From Streptomyces iconiensis (GTDB taxonomy: Bacteria; Actinomycetota; Actinomycetes; Streptomycetales; Streptomycetaceae): a stretch of 64,000 nucleotides of DNA. A program made the position numbers and the translations under genes. How positions within the stretch are numbered: the stretch's first letter is position 1; every line of letters begins with the position of its first letter. Under the pieces are notes generated by a model, which saw only the letters and a program-made list of their open reading frames with translations, had not been told where the DNA came from and made no database searches. Positions 26,198 to 33,456 of this stretch are shown here, piece by piece. Location: NCBI RefSeq assembly GCF_028657195.3, contig NZ_JANCPR020000018.1, positions 111,135-175,134 on the forward strand, written 5' to 3'.

Positions 26198-27021
26198 GTG
26201 TATTCCTTCATGATCGATTCGATAGCCACCGCGCTGTCGTCGGGGCCCAACGCCGTTGCGGTGAGCAGATCATAGGCACTCCGAGCCTCCGCGACATGGG
26301 CCTCCTCGCAGGTCACGTACCCGGTGGGAAAGCCGTCCACATGCACGACGTCGGGCTGGTCGGCGAAGGACAGCACACCGTAGGGACTTGTTCCCGCGTG
26401 GTAGACGCTGTGTCCCGCAGGCACGATCTGCACCACATGCGGAGGGGTCGTCGCCATGGTCAGCAGACGACCGAGCTGCTCATGCATGACCTCGGCGTTC
26501 CCTGCGGTACGGCGCAGCGCGCTCTCATCGAGTGTCACCCACACCTGTGGCGGCTCGTCCCGGTCCAGGATGTGCTGGCGACTCATGCGCAGGGCGACGG
26601 CCGTTTCCAGCTTCGGCGGTCGACCTGTCGCCAGCACCGCACGCGCGTACGCCTCCGTCTGGACAAGCCCAGGCACCAGGTGCGGGTTGAACAGCCTGAT
26701 GCGGGTGGCTTTCGCTTCCAACTCGACGTAACCACGGAACCAGGGCGGGTACGCCTCCCGCGTGATGAAGCGCCACAGCCTCACGAATCGCCCATGCGCG
26801 TCGGGGAACCGCCTGTCGCATGCTTCCGCGAACTGTCGACTTGCGAGGCGGTCCCCGGCCAGGATCTTGGACACCAACGTCTTGTGGCAGTGGGCTACCG
26901 CAGCCAACTCGCTCGCGCGGGTGTCGGTCCTCTTCAGCTCAAGCAGAACTTCGTTGCCGAAGTGCGCCAATGCTGAGGCGGTGGGGTCGCTCAGGTCTAC
27001 GCCGTCCGTCTCTGCGGCCAT
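26194..27021 (-). CDS. XRE-family regulator with DUF5753
   Basis: A 275-residue regulator: HTH domain (LAHFGNEVLLELKRTDTRAS, LVSKILAGDRLASRQ) then DUF5753 (VELEAKATRIRLFNPHLVPG, QTEAYARAVL, VWVTLDESALRR, VHVDGFPTGYV). The ATG at 27021 has AAGGGAG six bases upstream; the earlier in-frame Met lacks one. It heads the XRE-DUF397-DUF397 operon. In relatives these modules affect development or antibiotic production; the specific role is not visible here. Confidence 0.92.
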   Translation of the reverse strand: MAAETDGVDLSDPTASALAHFGNEVLLELKRTDTRASELAAVAHCHKTLVSKILAGDRLASRQFAEACDRRFPDAHGRFVRLWRFITREAYPPWFRGYVELEAKATRIRLFNPHLVPGLVQTEAYARAVLATGRPPKLETAVALRMSRQHILDRDEPPQVWVTLDESALRRTAGNAEVMHEQLGRLLTMATTPPHVVQIVPAGHSVYHAGTSPYGVLSFADQPDVVHVDGFPTGYVTCEEAHVAEARSAYDLLTATALGPDDSAVAIESIMKEYT

Positions 27022-27215
27022 GAGGGCTCCCTTTTCCTTGATCACGCAAGTTGACAGTCCCGTCTGTCATCTGGTCCCCCCTGGTACGGGGAGTGTGCGT
27101 GACCTCACGATCGGTGAGCACGACGTTACTCCGACTCGCGAGGCGGCAAGCCGTGAATCACAATCCCAATTCGCCCGACTACAGGCTCGGTTCACCCGCC
27201 ACACAAGCTGGTGAC

Positions 27216-27443
27216 GTGAACCGAAACCGGGCGGCCACCGAACTCGCCCTCTCCGCCGTCGTCGCGGAACTCCGCAAAGGGCTACGGGCGCACGACATCC
27301 GGGCCCGGGACGTGGTGAGCCGGACCGCGCATCAGGGGAGGAGCGGCGTCGACGTGCGGGGCATGTCGCTCGGGGACGCGGCCGTGCTGGCGGTGGTTCT
27401 CAACGAGTCGGCGCCCGGCGCGAAGCCGGCGTCCGATGGGTAG
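27216..27443 (+). CDS. Hypothetical small protein
   Basis: A 75-residue protein from a GTG at 27216, mostly helical (ALSAVVAELRKGLRAHDIRARDVV ...), ending in LGDAAVLAVVLNESAPG. No family recognised. It diverges from the XRE operon and overlaps the next gene by eight bases (ATG inside GATGGGTAG), which favours a real two-gene unit. Confidence 0.5.
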   Translation: MNRNRAATELALSAVVAELRKGLRAHDIRARDVVSRTAHQGRSGVDVRGMSLGDAAVLAVVLNESAPGAKPASDG

Positions 27444-27720
27444 CCGTATGACGCTCCGGGTAGGCAGGATCGGCCCGGACGGAACAGCTCAGTTCGGGCC
27501 GAAAAGGGTGATCAGCGCGGGGGCGAACGATCCGCGACCGCCCGACGCGAACCCGTGCGCCTACCCACCTTGCCGGTGCCCGGTGCACCGGCAAGAACCG
27601 CAGGAGCCGCGCGAGCCGCGTGCGGGACATGACGCGGTACGGGAACCACGGGAACGTACGGACGACGGCCTCGCTGATCATCTGGGCACCACGGACAGTC
27701 CACACGGACACCACATCTGA
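27436..27720 (+). CDS. Hypothetical small Cys/Pro/Arg-rich protein
   Basis: A 94-residue protein overlapping the upstream small gene. It has a short Cys cluster (NPCAYPPCRCPVH) that could bind a metal, followed by a charged, disordered tail rich in Pro, Arg, Glu and His (EPQEPREPRAG; final SPHGHHI). No family recognised; called from overlap with its neighbour and codon bias. Confidence 0.45.
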   Translation: MGSRMTLRVGRIGPDGTAQFGPKRVISAGANDPRPPDANPCAYPPCRCPVHRQEPQEPREPRAGHDAVREPRERTDDGLADHLGTTDSPHGHHI

Positions 27721-27785
27721 CCGATCCCCGTCTATTAGAGTGCGGGGCCGGGACCGTGGGGGAGCAGTCAGGAGGGGCGGATTAC

Positions 27786-28934
27786 GTGGCAGCTTCGGGT
27801 GGCTCGGAGAGCGGTGGCGGGGCTTCCGCAGGGACGGCCATATGGGGCAGGGCCGAACAGCAGGACTTCCGCAGCCGTGTGCGCGGCTGCCTGCTGGGCG
27901 GCGCGGTCGGTGACGCGCTGGGTGCCGGCGTGGAGTTCGACTCCCTCGCGGAGATCAGGACCAAGCACGGCCAGCAGGGCGTGACGGACTACGTTCCCGC
28001 ATACGGTCGCAGGGGCGCCATCACGGACGACACGCAGATGACCCTCTTCACGGTCGACGGCCTGATCCGCGCGCATGTGCGCCGTGACACCGGCGCCTGG
28101 CATCCGCCGACGGACGTGCACGCCGCCTACCGCCGCTGGTCGGCGACCCAGCGCGACTGGGGCCCCGACGAGCGGCGCGACGAGGACGGCTGGCTCGCCC
28201 GCGAGGAGTGGCTGTACGCGCGCCGCGCTCCCGGCAACGCCTGCCTGAGCGGGCTGGCCGACGACCGTATGGGCACGCTGGAGAAGCCCAAGAACCCGGA
28301 GTCGAAGGGCTGCGGGACCGTGATGCGCTCGGCGCCTTTCGGGCTACTGGTGGGCTGGGAGCCCCAGTTGGTCTTCCAGCTCGCCGTCGAGTGCGCGGCG
28401 CAGACGCACGGGCACCCCACCGGCTACCTCGCCGCCGGCGCCTTCGCCGCGATCGTGCACGCGCTCGCACGCGGCGAGGCACTGGACACGGCCGTGCAGC
28501 GCGCTCTGGTCCAGCTCGCCGCACGTCCGGGCCACGAGGAGACGACCGAGGCGCTCAAGCAGGCACTCGGCGCCGTACGCCAGGGCATGCCGTCCCCTGA
28601 CAGGGTCGAGGCTCTCGGCGAGGGCTGGACGGCGGAGGAGGCGCTGTCCATCGGCGTGTACTGCGCGCTGGTCGCCGAGGACGTACGGCACGGACTGCTG
28701 CTGGCCGTGAACCACGGCGGTGACAGCGACTCGACGGGCTCCGTCTGCGGAAACCTCCTCGGCGCCATACACGGCGAGACCGCGCTGCCGCCGGGCTGGG
28801 TCGCCGAGATCGAGGGCCGCGCCTCGATCCTCGAACTCGCCGACGACTTCGCCATGGAGATGACCCAGGGCCCCGCACTGCACGGCCCGGCCGCTGCCTC
28901 CCCGGCCTGGCTCTCCCGCTACCCGCGCGCGTAG
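27786..28934 (+). CDS. ADP-ribosylglycohydrolase family protein
   Basis: A 382-residue ARH/DraG-type hydrolase that removes ADP-ribose from proteins or related substrates. Metal motifs are visible: GCLLGGAVGDALGAG (about 34-48), TDDTQMT (80-86) and HGGDSDSTGSVCGNLLGA near the C-terminus. GTG at 27786 has GGAGGGG eight bases upstream; a GTG at 27756 in frame has no site. It stands alone. No ADP-ribosyltransferase is seen in this window. Confidence 0.9.
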   Translation: MAASGGSESGGGASAGTAIWGRAEQQDFRSRVRGCLLGGAVGDALGAGVEFDSLAEIRTKHGQQGVTDYVPAYGRRGAITDDTQMTLFTVDGLIRAHVRRDTGAWHPPTDVHAAYRRWSATQRDWGPDERRDEDGWLAREEWLYARRAPGNACLSGLADDRMGTLEKPKNPESKGCGTVMRSAPFGLLVGWEPQLVFQLAVECAAQTHGHPTGYLAAGAFAAIVHALARGEALDTAVQRALVQLAARPGHEETTEALKQALGAVRQGMPSPDRVEALGEGWTAEEALSIGVYCALVAEDVRHGLLLAVNHGGDSDSTGSVCGNLLGAIHGETALPPGWVAEIEGRASILELADDFAMEMTQGPALHGPAAASPAWLSRYPRA

Positions 28935-29012
28935 CGCCCGCGCCCGCGCCCTGACGACTCGAAGGTACGGGGCACGAGGTACGAGGCACCTGGCGCGGAG
29001 CGCATCCGCGCA

Positions 29013-29807
29013 TCAGCGCATGATCTCCCCGGCGTTGACCAGGAGGCACTGGCCCGTGATGCCGCGTGCCCTGCCGGAGGCGAAGAAGACGGCGGTGTCC
29101 GCGACATCGCCGTCCGTCGCCATCTCGGGCAGGGCCATCTTCTCCTCCAGGCGCCCCCGTACCGCGTCCTCCTCCACACCCTCGGACTCGGCGGCCCACC
29201 GCACGTACCCCTCGACCATCGGGCCCCACATCCAGCCCGGCTGCACGGTGTTGACCCGTATCCGGTGCGGTCCCAGTTCGCGCGCGAGCGAGTACATGGT
29301 GGACACGAGCGCGCCCTTGGAAGCGGCGTAGGCGGCCTGCCGTACCTGTGAGGGCGCGGCGACGGAGGACTGCGTTCCGATCATCACGACCGAGCCGCCC
29401 CCGCGCCCGCCGGCCTCCTTCAGCGCGGGCAGACAGGCGCGGGTCATGCGCAGGGTGCCCAGCAGATTGATGTCGAGGACCCGTTCCCACTCCCCGAAGT
29501 CGGCGTCCTCCAGACCGCCCATGAGGGTGTCCAGCGCGGCCACGTGCACCACCGCGTCGATCCCCCCGAACCGCTCGCACGCCAGCGCGGCCAGCGCCTC
29601 GCACTGTGCCTCATCCGCGATGTCGGTCACCCTGTGCGCCGTACGGTCACCGTCCGGGTCGATCTCCGCTGCGCACTTCGCGAGGTTCGCCTCCGTACGG
29701 GCGCCGAGCGCCACGTTCGCGCCCTCCCGTACGCACGCCGCCGCGACCTGGTGTCCCAGACCCGCGCCGACCCCCGACACCACCACCGTCTTGCCCCTCA
29801 GCAACAT
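29013..29807 (-). CDS. Short-chain dehydrogenase/reductase
   Basis: A 264-residue SDR with SGVGAGLG (11-18), Asn114, Ser147/148 and the Tyr160-Lys164 pair (YAASK). The usual NNAG is replaced by HVAA (88-91), a drift seen in some SDRs. ARTEANL after beta-2 (Arg37) suggests NADP. It diverges from the EthD-like gene with a shared-type operator 21 bases before its start, placing it in the same proposed regulon as the LLM operons. Confidence 0.9.
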   Translation of the reverse strand: MLLRGKTVVVSGVGAGLGHQVAAACVREGANVALGARTEANLAKCAAEIDPDGDRTAHRVTDIADEAQCEALAALACERFGGIDAVVHVAALDTLMGGLEDADFGEWERVLDINLLGTLRMTRACLPALKEAGGRGGGSVVMIGTQSSVAAPSQVRQAAYAASKGALVSTMYSLARELGPHRIRVNTVQPGWMWGPMVEGYVRWAAESEGVEEDAVRGRLEEKMALPEMATDGDVADTAVFFASGRARGITGQCLLVNAGEIMR

Positions 29808-29827
29808 GGCGTCTCGCCTCTCGATAT

Positions 29828-29842
29828 CTGACGCTAAGTCAG
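29828..29842. promoter_or_regulatory. Divergent operator CTGACG-N3-AGTCAG
   Basis: One mismatch in the arms; flanks extend the symmetry to ATCTGAC...GTCAGAT. It is 20 bases from the SDR start and 45 from the EthD-like start, so one bound regulator could control both directions. Confidence 0.65.
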
Positions 29843-29887
29843 ATACACCGTAGGGGGACGGAGATGAGAGAGGAAGGGGAGGCAGCG

Positions 29888-30730
29888 ATGCAGGAGGACA
29901 CCCGCAGCGAGACCTACGCCGAACTCGCGGCGCTCGGCCCGTACGGAGTGCGCCCGGGCCACGCGCTGATCACGATGGTCGAGCCGCATCCGGGCCACGA
30001 GTACGCCTACAACCGCTGGTACGAGGACGACCACTACATCGCGGGCGCCATGGCGATGCCATGGATCTACGCGGGCCGCCGCTGGGTCGCCACCCGCGAC
30101 CTCCAACTCCTGCGCTATCCCGAGGAGTCGGCCGTCGCGCAGCCCGTCACGGCCGGCTGCTATCTGTCCACGTACTGGATCACCGAGGGGCGTTACGCCG
30201 ACCACATGAAGTGGACCGTCGGCATCAACAAGCGCCTCAACCGGGACGGACGCGTCCACCAGGAACGCACCCACGTCTTCACGAGCTTCCAGGACCACGA
30301 GACCACGGTCTACCGCGACGGTGCGGCCGGCCCCCGCGACTTCCACGCGCTCGACCATCCCTACGAGGGCCTGGTCCTGCAGGTCATCGACTCCGAGGGC
30401 CCCGAGCAGCGGGACGAGCTCCTGGAGTGGCTGCGCACCAGCCACCTCCCGGCGCGTCTCAAGGACTCGCCCGCCGCACTCGTCACCGTCTTCCGCCCCA
30501 CCCCGCTGCCCGGCGACCGCATGACGTACGTGAAGCAGGTGGAGGGCGTCGACACCCGCCTCACGCTTCTCTGGTTCCTCCAGCAGGACCCCCGCGAGTG
30601 CTGGGACCCCTGCTTCACGGGGCTCACCGAGGCCATCGGCCAATCCGGGCTGGGCACGCTCCAGTTGGTCGCACCCTTCGTGCCGACCGTTCCGGGAACG
30701 GACACCTATGTGGACCGGCTGCGGTCCTGA
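29888..30730 (+). CDS. EthD-like protein (possible dimeric alpha/beta barrel)
   Basis: A 280-residue protein with an early ALITMVEPHPGHEYAYNRWYEDDH pattern resembling the catabolic EthD-type fold. A second, similar segment starts near LVLQVIDSEG, suggesting two ferredoxin-like halves. No exact family is claimed. ATG at 29888 has GGGGAGG upstream; the ATG at 29864 is weaker. Divergent from an SDR and sharing its operator, it probably acts in the same pathway. Confidence 0.7.
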   Translation: MQEDTRSETYAELAALGPYGVRPGHALITMVEPHPGHEYAYNRWYEDDHYIAGAMAMPWIYAGRRWVATRDLQLLRYPEESAVAQPVTAGCYLSTYWITEGRYADHMKWTVGINKRLNRDGRVHQERTHVFTSFQDHETTVYRDGAAGPRDFHALDHPYEGLVLQVIDSEGPEQRDELLEWLRTSHLPARLKDSPAALVTVFRPTPLPGDRMTYVKQVEGVDTRLTLLWFLQQDPRECWDPCFTGLTEAIGQSGLGTLQLVAPFVPTVPGTDTYVDRLRS

Positions 30731-30845
30731 CACACACGCGGGGAGGCGGTGCGGCGTCCGTTCCCGGAACATGACCGAGCCCCCTCGGCCGGGACGGCGA
30801 ACCTGTCGAGAGGGCTCCGGTCGGTCGTCGTACGAGCGGCGTGGC

Positions 30846-31052
30846 TCAGGAGTTCCGGAGAGCCTCGCCGTTCAGCGCGTCCACAAAGCCGGTCCACGCG
30901 GCGGGCGCGAAGCCCAGCCGCGGACCCGCGACGGCTTTCGAGTCGCGCACCGAGATCACCTGCGGCGTCGCCGACCTCACCTCAACACATGCTCCGTTCG
31001 CCGAATAGCTCGATTTGGTCCATGTCTTGGTCGAACCTTTTGCGATAGCCAT
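30846..31052 (-). CDS. DUF397 protein
   Basis: A 68-residue DUF397 protein (TWTKSSYSANGACVEVR, VISVRDSKAVAGP, WTGFVDALNG). It lies 149 bases downstream of a second XRE-DUF5753 regulator on the same strand, forming the second such module in the window. The gap to the regulator is longer than in the first module, so it may have its own promoter. Confidence 0.9.
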   Translation of the reverse strand: MAIAKGSTKTWTKSSYSANGACVEVRSATPQVISVRDSKAVAGPRLGFAPAAWTGFVDALNGEALRNS

Positions 31053-31201
31053 GTCTGCTCCGGTCTGCTCCGGTCGATTTGCGGTGCGTCGGTGACGCTA
31101 CGCCGCGTTCTTCCGTCATGGAGTGGACGTTCACTCGACCGGATGGCATATTCCAGGCAGCTCTTCACACTGCGCGAGGCCCGGGTGTAGCCTCCCCGGC
31201 T

Positions 31202-32062
31202 TCAGCCACGGGCAAATTCCTTCGTCACGTTCTCGATGAACTCCCGTGTCTGGTCCGGGTTCAGGGCACCGGCCCGCAGATGCTCGTACATCACGCTGTA
31301 GCTCTGCACGTCGTGCGGCTTCTCCAGATAGAGGTCGCTCGTCACGCCTTCCAGATACACGACGGAGGAGTCCGAGGCGTCCGGGAACTCAAGAATGGCG
31401 TACTGCCCGTTGACCCCCGGATGCGCGCCCAGCGCGAACGGCATCACCTGGATCGTCAGATGGGGCAGCTGCGAGAGCGCGATCAGATGCTCCAACTGCT
31501 CGACCATGACTTGCCGTCCACCGATCGCCCTGCGCAGCGCCGCCTCGTCCAGCACCGCCCACATCCGCAGCGGATGGCGGGGGTCCGACACCCGCTCCTG
31601 CCGGCGCATCCGCACCTGCACCCGCTTCTCGATCTCCGGCGCCGACGCCTCGGGAAGGGCGCCCATGCACACGGCCTCCGCGTACGAACGGGTCTGGAGC
31701 AGCCCGGGAACCACCTGCGGCTCATAGACACGCAGTGAGGCCGCGTCGGTCTCCAGCCCGATGTAGACGCTGTACGGGATGTCACCGAACGCGTGCCACC
31801 AGCCCTGCTGGCGCGACTCCTTGGCCATCTGCATGAGGGAGTCGACTATCCGGCGGTCCTCCACCTCGTAGACGCCGCACAGATCGCGCACGTCCCGCTG
31901 GCTGATGCTGCGCCGCCCGTTCTCCAGCCGGCTGATCTTCGACTGGGACACCAGGAGCCGGTCGGCGACCTCCTCCGCCGTCATGCCGCGCTGCTCGCGA
32001 AGACGGCGCAATTCCTGACCCAGTCGGCGACGCCGGACTGTGGGATTGACGTTCGACGCCAC
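31202..32062 (-). CDS. XRE-family regulator with DUF5753
   Basis: A 286-residue regulator of normal family length: HTH (RLGQELRRLREQRGMTAEEVA, LVSQSKISRLENGRRSIS), then DUF5753 (IGLETDAASLRVYEPQVVPG, MWAVLDEAALRR, VYLEGVTSDLYLE). The GTG at 32062 has GGAGG nine bases before it. The long upstream open frame is not supported. It is paired with the downstream DUF397 gene. Confidence 0.92.
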   Translation of the reverse strand: MASNVNPTVRRRRLGQELRRLREQRGMTAEEVADRLLVSQSKISRLENGRRSISQRDVRDLCGVYEVEDRRIVDSLMQMAKESRQQGWWHAFGDIPYSVYIGLETDAASLRVYEPQVVPGLLQTRSYAEAVCMGALPEASAPEIEKRVQVRMRRQERVSDPRHPLRMWAVLDEAALRRAIGGRQVMVEQLEHLIALSQLPHLTIQVMPFALGAHPGVNGQYAILEFPDASDSSVVYLEGVTSDLYLEKPHDVQSYSVMYEHLRAGALNPDQTREFIENVTKEFARG

Positions 32063-32447
32063 GGGACCGCACCTCCGTGTAAGTACGACTACTTGAAGCA
32101 GGTTGCCACCAACATGTGCACCGGCGCTGCCAAATGGCAACAGAGAGTGCGGGTCTGAGTACAGCAATCGCCGGAGTTCGCGTACAGCGGTCCGGAAAAC
32201 AGCGCACGCGCGGGGTGGCAATCCGGCCGTCGTTCTGGCGGTCGGACTACCACCCCGCGCGTCTTCGCGGCTCCGTAATGTCTCTACGGTTCTGGTTTTC
32301 CCGCTGGTGCTTTCCGTGTGTTCCAGGTGCTGTTGATGGAGTTGACGGTGTTGGTGTCGGTGACATCGGTGCGGTGGTTGCCGGCAGTGCCGAAACCGCC
32401 CTCTCCGCCGCGCGCGGCCTGTGGGCCGACGCCGGAGACGCAAAGGG
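32063..32447. other. Intergenic with long-loop inverted repeat
   Basis: No gene is supported. It holds a perfect 13-base inverted repeat (acgcgcggggtgg at 32206, ccaccccgcgcgt at 32250) with a 31-base loop, probably the terminator of the minus-strand GPP34 gene. The XRE promoter lies at the left end. Confidence 0.5.
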
Positions 32448-33227
32448 TCAGCGTGCTCCCACCCGGGCCATCGCACCCGCCACCTGACGCGGCTGTTCGG
32501 GAACGTGCCGGGCCGTGGCAGCCGCTGGGACTGCCGCCGTCCGCGGTGCCGGGTGTCCTGCCGGGCCACCCGTTCCGCCGCCCTGTGCACGCCGCGGCTG
32601 CTGCGCGACGCCGTTCTGCACGTCCATCACCGCGTGTGCGACGAGTCCGCCCATCGGGTCGTGCCTGATCAGGTCCCGGAGCCGGGAGCGGCATGACCGT
32701 CCCTCGTTGCCGGGATACAGGTGCTTGCCGAGGCCGACCGCATGGGCCAGCGCGGCGAGCGCCGCTGTCCGCGGGTCCGGTGGGACCCCTGTGCGGATGG
32801 CGGAATCCAGCCGGGTCCTGATCTCCCGGCTGATCGCTGTCTCCGTCGCCTGGTAGCGCGTCGTCGGCAGCACCCCGCACATCTGGCCGGAAACGGCATG
32901 CACCATGCCGCACCGCTCCAGGTGTGTGAGATAGGTTTGGCGAAGCCCCAGCCGGGGCCCGCCGATCCAGTGGACAGCGCGCACGGGGCTGCCGCGCCTG
33001 CGCAGCAACTCCAGTGCGGAGTCCAGGGTCGGATCTCCGGTCGGCCGTGGCAGCACCACGGCGATACGATCCCCATCAGGGGCTATCCGTCCTGCCAGAG
33101 CCAGCTCTACTAGCTGGGCCCCGGCCAGGCCGAGGTCAAGCGACTGTGGCTGCGCCGTGGTACCCGTGGCCGGGTCCAGGGCGAGCAACAGAAGCTCCTC
33201 CGGAATTGTTCTGCGGCTCCTGCCCAT
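32448..33227 (-). CDS. GPP34/GOLPH3-like phosphoprotein family
   Basis: A 259-residue GPP34-family protein: TIPEELLLLALDP, LDLGLAGAQLVELALAGRI, ELLRRRGSPVRAVHWIG. The eukaryotic relatives bind phosphoinositides at the Golgi; the many Streptomyces copies have no settled function and are thought to be membrane-peripheral. The last 60 residues are disordered and Pro/Ala-rich. It ends near the long-loop inverted repeat and diverges from the carboxypeptidase gene. Confidence 0.88.
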   Translation of the reverse strand: MGRSRRTIPEELLLLALDPATGTTAQPQSLDLGLAGAQLVELALAGRIAPDGDRIAVVLPRPTGDPTLDSALELLRRRGSPVRAVHWIGGPRLGLRQTYLTHLERCGMVHAVSGQMCGVLPTTRYQATETAISREIRTRLDSAIRTGVPPDPRTAALAALAHAVGLGKHLYPGNEGRSCRSRLRDLIRHDPMGGLVAHAVMDVQNGVAQQPRRAQGGGTGGPAGHPAPRTAAVPAAATARHVPEQPRQVAGAMARVGAR

Positions 33228-33456
33228 CCATGCCTCCCCGCGTGGATGAATGACAGGGTGACCCCTCTCACAATGGTCTGTCGAGAGTGCGCGGACCTTA
33301 TGGACGGGAACCAGTAGGTATGTCGTTCTCGTCTGCCGAGTGGGGAGGCCAAAGAGTCGACCCTGACGAGCGCTGCCGCATCAGGTGGCAGCCGCGGTGC
33401 ACAGGACACTGTTAACTGGTATGGCGAGCGGCGAGCAGCAGCATCAGGAGGCATTG

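Noticed and set aside
32284..32447. Short Gly/Asn/Thr-rich minus-strand tail after GPP34
   Set aside because: No start codon in frame outside the GPP34 gene; the frame is a shadow.
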